DNA of 64,000 nt from Roseateles amylovorans (lineage in GTDB: Bacteria; Pseudomonadota; Gammaproteobacteria; Burkholderiales; Burkholderiaceae_C). How positions within the stretch are numbered: position 1 is the stretch's first letter; every line of letters begins with the position of its first letter. This document shows, piece by piece, positions 1 to 8,810 of this stretch. Under the pieces are notes generated by a model. The model was not told the DNA's origin. It saw nothing but the letters and a program-made list of their open reading frames with translations, and ran no database searches. The position numbers were made by a program, and so were the translations under genes. The stretch is from contig NZ_CP104562.2 in the NCBI RefSeq assembly GCF_025398155.2, positions 3,038,001 to 3,102,000 of the forward strand, read 5' to 3'.

Positions 1-215
1 GTGGCGCGCTTCGAGGTCCCGCGAGCGACGCAGACCGGCGGGTGGTCATGCACCGCCGTCTCTGCCGTTCTCGCCTCCGGTGCTCGGGGCGCGCCGCTCG
101 GCCCTGCTGCAGGGATGCGCGCATGCATTGAGGACTTTTTCCGGCCGTCATGGGGCGGCCGGCTTTCCACGATCAAGAGCGCCGACACAGGCGCCGTCGA
201 ACAGGAGACAACACG
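1..215. other. Leader region upstream of the GH9 gene, no gene supported
   Basis: No coding region is convincing here. An open frame runs from base 1 to 336, but it has no signal peptide, no recognisable motif and overlaps the start of the GH9 gene. A perfect 7-bp inverted repeat (CCGGCCG at 141-147, CGGCCGG at 156-162) precedes the GH9 ribosome-binding site. A T-run lies before it, not after it, so it is not a plus-strand terminator. Confidence 0.5.
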
Positions 216-2219
216 ATGCGGGTGCACTCCCGGAATCGTCGAACCGGCCCGACCGCGACCTGCGGTGGCGGGCACACGGCCGTGGTCGGCCAGCGTCTGT
301 CGCCGTGTGGCGCGGCGATGTCCCGCTCGCCGGTGAGCGGACTTTGCGCGTGGCTCGCGGGCCTGGGCGCCGCCGTGGCGCTGCCCGCGGCGTGGGCGCA
401 GGCGCCTGCTGTGCCTGTGGCGAAGGTGGCGTCCGCGTCCGCGTCCGCGCCCGCAGCGGTATTGACCGCGCAGCCAGTCATTCAGATCAATCAGCTCGGC
501 TTCCCGCCCGGCGCAGCGAAATGGGCCGTGGTGCCGACGATCGGGTCCAGCCGACCGACGTCCGGCGGCGAGCCCGTCGGCCAGCCCGGCGGCGGCAAGC
601 CCCGCACCATCGGTCGCCGGTTCGAGGTCCTCGATGACCGCACCGGTCAGGTGGTTCTGAGGGGGGCCTTGGGTGCGCCGGCCCTGTGGGCGCCGGCGCA
701 GATCGAGGTGCAGTTGGCGGATCTGTCCGCGCTGAAGACGCCGGGTCGCTACCGGGTCCAGGTGCCGGGCGTGGGCTCGTCGGCGGTGTTCCGCATCGCT
801 GCGGACGCGTACCTGCCGCTCAGCGCCGCCGCGATCCGGGCGTTCTATTTCAATCGAGCCAGCCTCGCGCTCACACCGGCGCTGGCCGGGGTGTATGCCC
901 GGCCCGCCGGCCATGCGGACACCCAGGTGCGGCTGCATGCGTCGGCGGTGGGGCCGGAGCGGCGCGAAGGCAGCGTCATCGACAGTCCCAAAGGCTGGTA
1001 TGACGCCGGCGACTACAACAAGTACATCGTCAACTCCGGCATCAGCGTCTACACCTTGCTGGCCGCCTACGAACACTATCCGGCGCTGTTCCAGTCCCTG
1101 ACGGTGGGGCTGCCGGAAAGCGGCAACGGCGTGCCGGATCTGCTCAACGAGGCGCTCTGGAACATCGACTGGATGCTGACGATGCAGGACCCCGCCGATG
1201 GCGGCGTCTATCACAAGCTCACCAACCTGAAGTTCGACGGCGTGGTCATGCCGGACCGCGCCGATGCGGAGCGCTACGTGGTGCAGAAGAGCACTGCGGC
1301 CACGCTGGACTTTGCGGCGGTGATGGCCACCGCCAGCCGGGTGCTGGCGCCGTTCGATGCGCAATCGCCCGGCCGCTCGTCCCGGCTGCTGAAGGCCGCT
1401 CAGGCGGCGTGGGCGTGGGCGAAGGCCCATCCGGACGCCGTCTATCGGCAGCCGCCGGATGTCGTCACCGGTGAGTACGGCGATGACAAGCTCGATGATG
1501 AATTCGCCTGGGCCGCCGCCGAGCTCTACATCACCACCCGGGATGACCGCTTCTATCAGGCGATGGCACCGGCCAGCACCGCGGCCACCGTGCCGGCCTG
1601 GGGCGATGTGAAGGGCCTGGCCTGGGTCTCGCTGGCTCAGCACCGCGCGGCGCTGACCCCGGCGGCCGACCGCGCCCTGATCGAGAGTCGCCTGCGGACG
1701 CTGGGCGATGAGCTGGTCGGGCGATGGCGGCACTCGGCCTGGCGCGTGTCGATGCAGGCCAAGGACTTCGACTGGGGCAGCAACTCGACCGTCTTGAACC
1801 AGGCGCTGATGCTGATTCAGGCGGCCCGCCTGGCGCCGGCCGGTTCGCCGGCCCGAAAGGACGCGCTGGATGCGGCCCAGTCGCTGTTCGATTACGTCAT
1901 GGGCCGCAATCCGCTGGGTCTGTCCATGGTCACCGGCTTCGGCAGCGTGTCACCGATGCATCCGCATCATCGGCCGTCGCAGGCCGATGGCGTGGCGGCG
2001 CCGATCCCCGGCTTCATCGTCGGCGGCGCCAATCCGGGGCAGCAGGACAAGTCCGACTGCCCGGTGCCTTATCCCGCCAGCGCGCCGGCGCTGTCCTACC
2101 TCGACCACTTCTGCAGCTATGCCAGCAATGAGGTCGCCATCAACTGGAATGCGCCGCTCGTCTATGTGTCGGCGGCCCTGCAGGCGCTGAACGCGCCGCC
2201 CAAGAAAGGAACGCGATGA
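216..2219 (+). CDS. Secreted GH9 family glucanase
   Basis: A family 9 glycoside hydrolase (inverting, beta-1,4-glucan-type substrates), probably acting in the periplasm or outside the cell. ATG 216 is chosen because AGGAG lies 8 nt upstream; it gives 667 aa. An alternative ATG at 318 gives a tidier signal peptide (hydrophobic run ending AWAQA) but has no clear ribosome-binding site. After the signal comes an Ig-like domain typical of CelD_N proteins (about residues 90-190), then the (alpha/alpha)6 catalytic domain. Visible GH9 hallmarks are WYDAGDY with the base aspartates D263/D266, the GNGVPDLLNEA helix, the MGRNPLG and HPHHRPS segments, and near the C-terminus SNEVAINWNAPL carrying the acid E639. 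The stop overlaps the next start (ATGA), so the MFS gene is translationally coupled. The exact substrate (cellulose, mixed-linkage glucan or xyloglucan) cannot be read from sequence. Confidence 0.9.
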   Translation: MRVHSRNRRTGPTATCGGGHTAVVGQRLSPCGAAMSRSPVSGLCAWLAGLGAAVALPAAWAQAPAVPVAKVASASASAPAAVLTAQPVIQINQLGFPPGAAKWAVVPTIGSSRPTSGGEPVGQPGGGKPRTIGRRFEVLDDRTGQVVLRGALGAPALWAPAQIEVQLADLSALKTPGRYRVQVPGVGSSAVFRIAADAYLPLSAAAIRAFYFNRASLALTPALAGVYARPAGHADTQVRLHASAVGPERREGSVIDSPKGWYDAGDYNKYIVNSGISVYTLLAAYEHYPALFQSLTVGLPESGNGVPDLLNEALWNIDWMLTMQDPADGGVYHKLTNLKFDGVVMPDRADAERYVVQKSTAATLDFAAVMATASRVLAPFDAQSPGRSSRLLKAAQAAWAWAKAHPDAVYRQPPDVVTGEYGDDKLDDEFAWAAAELYITTRDDRFYQAMAPASTAATVPAWGDVKGLAWVSLAQHRAALTPAADRALIESRLRTLGDELVGRWRHSAWRVSMQAKDFDWGSNSTVLNQALMLIQAARLAPAGSPARKDALDAAQSLFDYVMGRNPLGLSMVTGFGSVSPMHPHHRPSQADGVAAPIPGFIVGGANPGQQDKSDCPVPYPASAPALSYLDHFCSYASNEVAINWNAPLVYVSAALQALNAPPKKGTR

Positions 2220-3649
2220 GCGCCGACCTCTCCACCACCGCCGTCCCCGGCGCTGCGCCGTCCGGCATGACGCCGGATGGCGCCACGCCCGCCACTCCTC
2301 CTGTCGAGGCCGAGATGAAACGCCATCCGCTTGCCTGGGTCCCGTCGCTGTATCTGGCCATGGGGTTGCCCAATGTGCTGGTCGGTGCGGTGGCCGCCAT
2401 CCTTTACAAGAACATGGGCGTGTCCAACGAGGACATCGCGCTCTACACCTCGCAGATGTACCTGCCGTGGGTGCTCAAGCCCCTGTGGTCCCCGCTGCTG
2501 GAGCCCTACCGGACCAAGCGCTGGTGGGTGATCACCATGCAGTTCCTGATGATGGCCTCGCTGGGCGCGGTGGCCTTCTGCCTGCCGCTGGACGGGTTCT
2601 TCCGCGCGTCGCTGGCGTTCTTCTGGATCACCGGTTTTGCCTCGGCCACGCAGGACATCGTCGCCGACGGCGTCTTCATGACCACCATGCCGCCCCGGGA
2701 GCAGGCCCGCTACGCCGGGCTCCAGGGCATGTGCTGGAACCTGGGGGCGGTGGTGGCCTCCGGCCTGCTGGTCTCCTTGACTGGCTGGCTGCACCAGTCC
2801 CTGGGCTGGAGCTGGGTGCATTGCTGGATGGCGGTGATGCTGGGCGCGGCCGGCATGATGGGCGGCTTCGGGTTGTGGCACTTGCGGGTGCTGCCGCCGG
2901 GCGCACCGGCCGCCGTGCACGGCAAGGACCTGGCCACCGCGATGGTGGCGCTGCGGGCGTCCTGGGTCACCTTGTTCCAGAAACCGTCGATCTGGATGAT
3001 GCTGGCGGTGGTGTTTTTCTATCGCTTCGCCGAGGGCTTCATCGAGAAGTTCGGCCCGCTGTTCCTGCTGGATCCGCGCAGCGTGGGCGGGCTCGGCCTG
3101 GACAACGCGGCGCTGGGGCACATCTACGGCACCGCCGGCACGGTGGCCTTCATTGCGGGCGCCTTCCTGGGCGGCTTCATTGCAGCGAAGATGACGCTCC
3201 GGCGCTCGTTCTTCCTGCTGGCGATTGCGCTCAACCTGCCGCATCTGACCTATTACTACCTGAGCCATGCGCTGCCCAATGACCTGTGGGTGATCGGCGG
3301 CATCGTCGCCATCGAGAAGTTCGGCTTCGGCATGGGCTCGGTCGGCCACATGCTCTACATGATGCAGCAGATCGCTCCGGGGCCGTTCAAGATGACCCAC
3401 TATGCGATGGCCACCGGCGTGATGGCGCTGACCAAGTGGGCCACCGGCAGCGTCAGCGGCTGGGTCTATGCGGCGGTGGGGCAGCAGTACGCCTCGTTCT
3501 TCGGCCTGGTGCTGCTGTTCTCGATTCCGCCGATCGTGCTGGCGTGGCTGGCACCGTTCCCGGTGACGCTGGGCGCCGATGATGAGGGCGAGGGCGAGGG
3601 CGGCGAGGGCAGGGCGGCCAACGCGGGAGGCGCGCATGCGGCGCATTGA
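2216..3649 (+). CDS. MFS transporter, PAT/AmpG-like
   Basis: A 477-aa inner-membrane carrier with about 12 hydrophobic segments. The N-terminal half (SLYLAMGLPNVLV, then LKPLWSPLLEPYRTKRWW and ASATQDIVADG) matches the AmpG-like PAT branch of the major facilitator superfamily, whose best-known member imports muropeptides. Lying between two secreted glycosidases and overlapping the first by 4 nt, it most likely imports the oligosaccharides they release; this is inferred from context only. The ATG at 2216 follows AAAGGAACG. The C-terminal tail is acidic and glycine-rich (DDEGEGEGGEG), coming from a GAGGGC-type DNA repeat at about 3585-3612. The next gene starts inside this tail. Confidence 0.85.
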   Translation: MSADLSTTAVPGAAPSGMTPDGATPATPPVEAEMKRHPLAWVPSLYLAMGLPNVLVGAVAAILYKNMGVSNEDIALYTSQMYLPWVLKPLWSPLLEPYRTKRWWVITMQFLMMASLGAVAFCLPLDGFFRASLAFFWITGFASATQDIVADGVFMTTMPPREQARYAGLQGMCWNLGAVVASGLLVSLTGWLHQSLGWSWVHCWMAVMLGAAGMMGGFGLWHLRVLPPGAPAAVHGKDLATAMVALRASWVTLFQKPSIWMMLAVVFFYRFAEGFIEKFGPLFLLDPRSVGGLGLDNAALGHIYGTAGTVAFIAGAFLGGFIAAKMTLRRSFFLLAIALNLPHLTYYYLSHALPNDLWVIGGIVAIEKFGFGMGSVGHMLYMMQQIAPGPFKMTHYAMATGVMALTKWATGSVSGWVYAAVGQQYASFFGLVLLFSIPPIVLAWLAPFPVTLGADDEGEGEGGEGRAANAGGAHAAH

Positions 3650-5411
3650 CGCCGCGGCTGGGGCTGCGAGCCGCGTGACAGGCGATGTGTCGGGCGGATT
3701 GCCATTGCCGCGTCGGTCGCGCGCACCTCACGCACTCGCCTGGATGGTGGCACTGGCGGCGACGGCCACGGCGCCCGCCGCGTTCGGTGCGACCAGCGGC
3801 GGCGCGGCCGCACCCGTTTTGCAACCCCGGACCTTCGTGCTGGACCTGAAGGCGGCGACGCAGCCGATGGACCGTGCGCACGACCTCTCCATCGGTGCGG
3901 ACTTCCCCGGCACCCTGGGCCGCGAGGACAGCCTGGGCCAGGTCAAGACGATGGTCGATGAACTCGGCATGCGCTTCATCCGCTTCCACGCCATCTTCCA
4001 TGATGTGCTGGGCACGGTCACAGTGAAGAACGGGCAGACGGTCTACGACTTCAGCGGCATCGATCGGCTCTATGACGGCCTGCTGGCGCGCGGCATCAAG
4101 CCTTTCGTCGAACTGGGCTTCACCCCGGCGGCGATGGCCACCTCGCCGCAGACCATCTTCTACTGGAAGGGCAACACCTCGCATCCGGAGCCCGCCGCCT
4201 GGCGCGCGCTGGTGGATGCGTTCGCGCGGCACCTGATCCAGCGCTATGGCGCGGCGGAGGTCCGCAGCTGGTACTTCGAGGTGTGGAATGAACCCAACCT
4301 CGACGGGTTCTGGGAGAAGGCCGACCAGCCGGCCTATTTCGCGCTGTATGCGGACACGGCCCGGGTGCTCAAGGCCGTTGACCCGGCGCTGCGTGTGGGC
4401 GGTCCGGCCACGGCGGGTGCCGACTGGGTGGTGCCGTTCCTGGCCTATGCGAAGTCGGTGCAGGTGCCGGTGGACTTCGTCACCACCCACACCTACGGCG
4501 TGGACGGCGGCTTCCTTGACGAACACGGCGTGGAGGATCGCAAGCTTTCACCGTCGCCCGACGCGATCGTCGGTGATGTGCGTCGGGTGCGTGAGCAGAT
4601 CCAGGCCTCGGATTTTCCCGGGCTGCCGCTCTTCATCACCGAATGGAGCACCAGCTACAACCCGCGCGACCTGGTGCATGACAGCTACATCAGCGCGCCC
4701 TACATCCTCACCAAGCTGCGCCAGACCCGCGGCCTGGCGCAGGGCATGAGCTATTGGACCTACAGCGACCTGTTCGAGGAAGCCGGTCCACCGCCCGCAC
4801 CGTTCCATGGCGGCTTCGGTCTGATGACGCGCGAAGGCGTCCGCAAGCCGGCATGGTTCGCCTACAAATACCTGAACGCCTTGCGCGGCCTGGAGATCCC
4901 GGTGAGGCCGGCGGAGGGCGGCACACCCGTCCCGTCCGACGATCAAGTCCTGGCCACCCGCGACGGGGATCAAGCCACCGCCCTGGTCTGGGATTGGCAG
5001 ACGCCGGATCAGCCAGTGAGCAACCGGACTTTCTTCGGCCGGCCAGTGCCCGCTGGACAGGCCCGACCGGTCCATTTGCAATGGCATGCCCTGACCCCGG
5101 GGCGCTATCGGGTGGAGGTGCGGCGCACCGGGCATCAACGCAATGATGCGTTCACCGCCTGGCTGGAGATGGGCTCGCCGGTATCCCTCAATGCGGATCA
5201 ATTGAGCCGCTTGCAGGGGCTGACGCAAGACCGTCCCGAAACGAGCCAGACGATCCGGATCGGCGCGAAGGGCCGACTCGACTGGCGTGTGCCGATGCGC
5301 AGCAATGACATCGTGCTGGTCACGCTGCGACCCGAAGGTCAGAACACTCGGGATCCGGCGGGGACGCGCGTGAAGAAACCGGCCAGCCCTGGGCGAAGCA
5401 ACTCGCAGTGA
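3636..5411 (+). CDS. Secreted GH39 family beta-xylosidase
   Basis: A retaining glycosidase of family 39, in which beta-xylosidases predominate. ATG 3636 has GGGAGG just upstream and gives 591 aa; it overlaps the MFS stop by 14 nt. An in-frame ATG at 3579 lacks such a site. A hydrophobic signal (WMVALAATATAPAAFGA) suggests export. The TIM-barrel carries VWNEPNLDGFW with the acid/base E219 and FITEWSTSYNPRD with the nucleophile E336, both classic for GH39. The remaining 150 residues should form the beta-sandwich seen in GH39 xylosidases. Coupled to GH9 and the PAT carrier, it probably trims xylose from released oligosaccharides. It could feed XylA/XylB encoded 28 kb away on the other strand. 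Alpha-L-iduronidase is the other GH39 activity and is unlikely here. Confidence 0.88.
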   Translation: MRRIDAAAGAASRVTGDVSGGLPLPRRSRAPHALAWMVALAATATAPAAFGATSGGAAAPVLQPRTFVLDLKAATQPMDRAHDLSIGADFPGTLGREDSLGQVKTMVDELGMRFIRFHAIFHDVLGTVTVKNGQTVYDFSGIDRLYDGLLARGIKPFVELGFTPAAMATSPQTIFYWKGNTSHPEPAAWRALVDAFARHLIQRYGAAEVRSWYFEVWNEPNLDGFWEKADQPAYFALYADTARVLKAVDPALRVGGPATAGADWVVPFLAYAKSVQVPVDFVTTHTYGVDGGFLDEHGVEDRKLSPSPDAIVGDVRRVREQIQASDFPGLPLFITEWSTSYNPRDLVHDSYISAPYILTKLRQTRGLAQGMSYWTYSDLFEEAGPPPAPFHGGFGLMTREGVRKPAWFAYKYLNALRGLEIPVRPAEGGTPVPSDDQVLATRDGDQATALVWDWQTPDQPVSNRTFFGRPVPAGQARPVHLQWHALTPGRYRVEVRRTGHQRNDAFTAWLEMGSPVSLNADQLSRLQGLTQDRPETSQTIRIGAKGRLDWRVPMRSNDIVLVTLRPEGQNTRDPAGTRVKKPASPGRSNSQ

Positions 5412-5871
5412 CGGTGGGACGGCGATGACGGAAATGACGGCGACGGCAGCAATGACGATGCGGGCGGCGTCAGCGGCGTAGGCGGCCTGGGCTGCTGCGG
5501 TGGCGTCAGCCTGCTGTGTGGGCGATGAATTCGATGTCGGCATCGATACCGAGATCGATATCGAAACGCGACCATGTGCGCAGTTTCCTGGCAGCCCTTC
5601 CGAAAAAGCGCCGCGCTCCAGAACCGCGTGCTGGCGGGCTCTGACCGCGATGGTGGGCAGGCGTGGCGCCCTGGTCGGCCTCTCAAGGGGCTGGTACGCC
5701 GCTTGCCGAGTGGCAGCCACCCTTGATTCATTCAGGGAATGTTCAGGATGCATTCAGTGGTTGTTCATGCGATGCTCGGGCGCCGCGCGATCGCAATGAA
5801 CGATTTGAATGCGGACGGACAGGGGGCCGTGAGGGTCTCCTTGTCAGACAAGCAACAACGGAGACGAAGAC
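5412..5871. other. Intergenic region upstream of chvE
   Basis: No gene is supported in these 460 bases. The first part is a GAC/GGC-rich low-complexity stretch (5412-5520). Around 5528-5568 there are repeated ATCGAT/GATATCGA palindromic words. From about 5720 the composition becomes more AT-rich with repeated TTCAGG/TTCATG words, the likeliest place for the chvE promoter, although no clean -35/-10 pair stands out. Confidence 0.4.
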
Positions 5872-6951
5872 ATGACACTTCACAGCATCACGCGCCGCCT
5901 GGCGCTGGGCGGCCTGATGACGGCCTGCATGATGACCCTGGGCACCGCCGCCCACGCGCAGGACAAGGGCCTGGTCGGAATCGCGATGCCGACCAAGAGT
6001 TCCGCCCGCTGGATCGCCGACGGCGACAACATGGTCAAGGCCTTCAAGGACAAGGGTTACCGCGCGGACCTGCAGTTCGCCGAAGACGACATCCCGAATC
6101 AGCTCGCCCAGATCGAGAACCTGATCACCAAGAATGCCAAGGTGCTGGTGGTGGCCTCCATCGACGGATCGGCGCTGTCGGGCGTGCTGCAGAAGGCCGC
6201 CGACCGCGGCATCAAGGTCGTCGCCTATGACCGCCTGATCCGCGGCACCAAGAACGTCGATTACTACGTCACCTTCGACAACTTCCAGGTCGGCGTGATG
6301 CAGGGCCAGTCGATCATCGACAAGCTCGGCCTCGCACAGGGCAAGGGCCCGTTCAACATCGAGCTGTTCGGCGGATCGCCGGACGACAACAACGCCACCT
6401 TCTTCTACGACGGCGCCATGTCGGTGCTCAAGCCCTACATCGACAGTGGCAAGCTGGTGGTGCGCAGCAAGCAGCTGGGCATGGGCAAGGTCGGCACGCT
6501 GCGCTGGGATGCCTCCGCCGCCCAGGCCCGCATGGACAACCTGCTGTCGGCCTACTACGGCAAGGAACGCCTGCATGCGGTGCTGTCGCCGTATGACGGC
6601 ATGAGCATCGGCATCCTGTCCTCGCTCAAGGGCGCCGGCTATTGCAGCAAGAGCCTGCCGTGCCCGATCGTGACCGGCCAGGACGCCGAGATCCCGTCGG
6701 TCAAGTCCATCCTCAAGGGCGAGCAGACCAGCACCGTCTTCAAGGACACCCGCGCGCTGGCCCAGTCGGCCGCCACGCTGGTGGATGCGGTGCTGACCAA
6801 CAAGACGCCGGCCATCACCGACAGCAAGACCTACAACAACGGCGTGAAGGTCGTGCCGGCCATCCTGCTCAAGCCGGTGTCGGTGGACACCGGCAACTGG
6901 AAGGCCACGCTGGTCGACAGCGGCTACTACAAGGACAGCCAGGTGCGCTGA
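5872..6951 (+). CDS. chvE: Multiple-monosaccharide periplasmic binding protein ChvE
   Basis: Periplasmic receptor of a sugar ABC importer. The 359-aa protein has a signal peptide ending in AHAQ, then mature sequence beginning DKGLVGIAMPTKSSARWI. This block and later ones (AEDDIPNQLAQIENLI, VAYDRLI, NIELFGGSPDDNNA, VLSPYDGMSIGI, VTGQDAEIPSVKSI) resemble Agrobacterium ChvE closely enough that I prefer ChvE over XylF. ChvE-type receptors bind glucose, galactose, arabinose, xylose and fucose, the sugars expected from the surrounding glycosidases. In Agrobacterium ChvE also serves the VirA sensor; nothing like VirA is present here. A GYCSKSLPCP segment carries two cysteines, which I do not recall in Agrobacterium ChvE and which may form a disulfide. 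The ATG at 5872 follows GGAGACGAAGAC. mmsA and mmsB follow after a 254-nt gap containing strong hairpins. Confidence 0.92.
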   Translation: MTLHSITRRLALGGLMTACMMTLGTAAHAQDKGLVGIAMPTKSSARWIADGDNMVKAFKDKGYRADLQFAEDDIPNQLAQIENLITKNAKVLVVASIDGSALSGVLQKAADRGIKVVAYDRLIRGTKNVDYYVTFDNFQVGVMQGQSIIDKLGLAQGKGPFNIELFGGSPDDNNATFFYDGAMSVLKPYIDSGKLVVRSKQLGMGKVGTLRWDASAAQARMDNLLSAYYGKERLHAVLSPYDGMSIGILSSLKGAGYCSKSLPCPIVTGQDAEIPSVKSILKGEQTSTVFKDTRALAQSAATLVDAVLTNKTPAITDSKTYNNGVKVVPAILLKPVSVDTGNWKATLVDSGYYKDSQVR

Positions 6952-7026
6952 GGGCCGGCTGCCCGGTGATCGGGCCGCTGGTGTCGGACGTGCGTGGGGC
7001 TGAGCGGGTGGGCATGTGTCCTGCCC

Positions 7027-7092
7027 GATCGGTCCGCGACGCTCCGCATCCGGACCGATCGCCTGCGTGACCCCGCGCCGATGCTCGGCGCG
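7027..7092 (+). promoter_or_regulatory. Tandem stem-loops between chvE and mmsA
   Basis: Two perfect inverted repeats lie 75 nt after the chvE stop and 113 nt before the mmsA start. The first has 10-bp arms (GATCGGTCCG 7027-7036, CGGACCGATC 7051-7060) and a 14-nt loop. The second has 8-bp arms (CGCGCCGA 7074-7081, TCGGCGCG 7085-7092) and a 3-nt loop. Neither is followed by a T-run. Such structures after a binding-protein gene usually protect its mRNA and lower downstream expression, giving an excess of receptor over transporter. That role is inferred here. Confidence 0.6.
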
Positions 7093-7205
7093 TGTTCCCG
7101 GGGCCGGGTAGGGTGCCTTCGAGGCGCCTGGTCCGAGCCGATCGAGCGAGGCTGACGGTCCCCCTGTGGCGCCGTCAGTGTCCGTCTGACTCTTTGGAGG
7201 GGCTG

Positions 7206-8810
7206 ATGTCTGAAGCCGAATCCAGCACGGTGCCTGCCGGCGCCATGCCCAACCCGCGCGGCGCCGAAGCGGCCGCGCCCATGCTCGAATTAAGGGGCAT
7301 CACCAAGCGTTTCCATGGCGTGACCGCGCTGGAGAACGTCCATCTGGTGGTGCATCCCGGCGAGATCCATGCCGTCGTCGGCGAGAACGGCGCCGGCAAG
7401 TCCACGCTGATGAAGGTCGTCAGCGGCGTCTATCCGCATCCGTCGTACGAGGGCGAGATCCGCTTCCAGGGTGAGGAGCGCCGCTTTGCCGGCATCACCG
7501 ACAGCGAGGCCCTGGGCATCATCATCATTCACCAGGAGCTGGCGCTGGTGCCGCAGCTCTCGATTGCCGAGAACCTGTTCCTCGGCCATGAGCCGGCCCG
7601 CCTGGGCGTGATCGACCGGCTGGCCATGCACGATCGTGCCCGCGAACTGCTGGCCCGTGTGGGCCTGCGCCAATCGCCGGACACCCGGATCGCGGACCTG
7701 GGCATCGGTCAGCAACAGCTGGTGGAGATTGCCAAGGCGCTGGCCAAGTCGGTGCGGCTGCTGATCCTGGATGAGCCGACCGCCAGCCTCAACGAGTCCG
7801 ACAGCGATGCGCTGCTGGACCGCCTGATGGAGCTGAAGGCGCAGGGCATTGCCTGCATCCTCATCTCCCACAAGCTCAAGGAAATCACCCGCGTCGCCGA
7901 CCGGCTGACCGTGCTGCGCGATGGCCGCTCCATCACCACCATGGACTGCCGCCACGAGCCGGTGAGCGAGAACCGCATCATCCAGGCGATGGTCGGCCGC
8001 GACCTGGCCGACCGCTTCCCCCGCCGCGTGCCCAAGATCGGCGAGCTGCTGTTCGAGCTGCGCGACTGGCATGTGCAGCATCCGGTGCAGACCGGGCGCG
8101 AGGTGGTGAAGGGCGTCAATCTGACGGTGCGTCGCGGCGAGATCGTCGGCATCGCCGGCCTGATGGGCGCGGGGCGGACCGAACTGGCGATGAGCGTGTT
8201 CGGTCGCAGCTACGGCCGCCGGATCACCGGCACCGCGATGATGGACGGCCAGGTGATCGATGTGTCCACCGTGCCCAAGGCGGTGGCGGCGGGACTCGCC
8301 TATGTCACCGAGGACCGCAAGTCCCTCGGCCTGCTGCTCAACGATTCGATTGCCTGGAACACCAGCCTGGCCAATCTGCCGGGCGTGTCCCGCTTCGGCG
8401 TGCTGGACGAAGCCCGCGAGCACAACGTGGCGCAGGACTACCGCCGGCAATTGGCCACCCGCTGCGCCGATGTCAGCCAGGAGGTGATGCATCTGTCGGG
8501 CGGCAATCAACAGAAGGTGGTGCTGGCCAAGTGGCTGTTCTCCCAACCGCGGCTGCTGATCCTGGATGAACCGACCCGCGGCATCGATGTCGGCGCCAAG
8601 TTCGAGATCTACGGCCTGATCGCGCAGTTGGCGGAAAGCGGCTGCGGGATCCTGATGATCTCGTCGGAGATGCCCGAGCTGCTGGGCATGTGCGACCGCA
8701 CCTATGTCATGAATGAAGGGCGCCTGGTGGCCGAGCTGGACCGCACCGAGGCGACACAAGAACGAATCATGGGCGCCATCGTCGGCGCCAAGGAGACCAG
8801 TTATGCCTGA
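7206..8810 (+). CDS. mmsA: Multiple-monosaccharide ABC transporter ATP-binding protein
   Basis: The duplicated ATPase of the ChvE-dependent importer (MmsA/GguA type), 534 aa, peripheral on the inner membrane. The ATG at 7206 is preceded by TTTGGAGG, a strong ribosome-binding site; an earlier in-frame start at 7092 has none. The first nucleotide-binding domain shows Walker A GENGAGKST (about residues 59-67), a GIGQQQLVEIAKAL signature and LLILDEPTAS. The second, C-terminal domain has the degenerate P-loop GLMGAGRTELA usual for sugar importers, then LSGGNQQKVVLAKWL near residue 430 and LLILDEPTRGID. The TEDRK motif is also present. Its stop overlaps the start of mmsB by 8 nt, so the two are translationally coupled. 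Confidence 0.93.
   Translation: MSEAESSTVPAGAMPNPRGAEAAAPMLELRGITKRFHGVTALENVHLVVHPGEIHAVVGENGAGKSTLMKVVSGVYPHPSYEGEIRFQGEERRFAGITDSEALGIIIIHQELALVPQLSIAENLFLGHEPARLGVIDRLAMHDRARELLARVGLRQSPDTRIADLGIGQQQLVEIAKALAKSVRLLILDEPTASLNESDSDALLDRLMELKAQGIACILISHKLKEITRVADRLTVLRDGRSITTMDCRHEPVSENRIIQAMVGRDLADRFPRRVPKIGELLFELRDWHVQHPVQTGREVVKGVNLTVRRGEIVGIAGLMGAGRTELAMSVFGRSYGRRITGTAMMDGQVIDVSTVPKAVAAGLAYVTEDRKSLGLLLNDSIAWNTSLANLPGVSRFGVLDEAREHNVAQDYRRQLATRCADVSQEVMHLSGGNQQKVVLAKWLFSQPRLLILDEPTRGIDVGAKFEIYGLIAQLAESGCGILMISSEMPELLGMCDRTYVMNEGRLVAELDRTEATQERIMGAIVGAKETSYA

Noticed and set aside
141..162. Perfect hairpin before the GH9 gene as a terminator
   Set aside because: The T-run lies before the stem on the plus strand, so it would not terminate plus-strand transcripts, and no minus-strand gene ends there.
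1..336. Open frame from the window start as the end of an upstream gene
   Set aside because: It has no recognisable motif and overlaps the GH9 start; the composition is that of a random GC-rich frame.
2162..3646. Minus-strand open frame opposite the PAT transporter
   Set aside because: No motif, composition dominated by Arg/His/Gly; the plus strand encodes membrane helices with a recognisable family pattern.
5872..6951. Receptor gene as xylF (xylose-specific)
   Set aside because: Several long blocks match the ChvE type more closely than XylF, and the adjacent ATPase/permease fit MmsA/MmsB.
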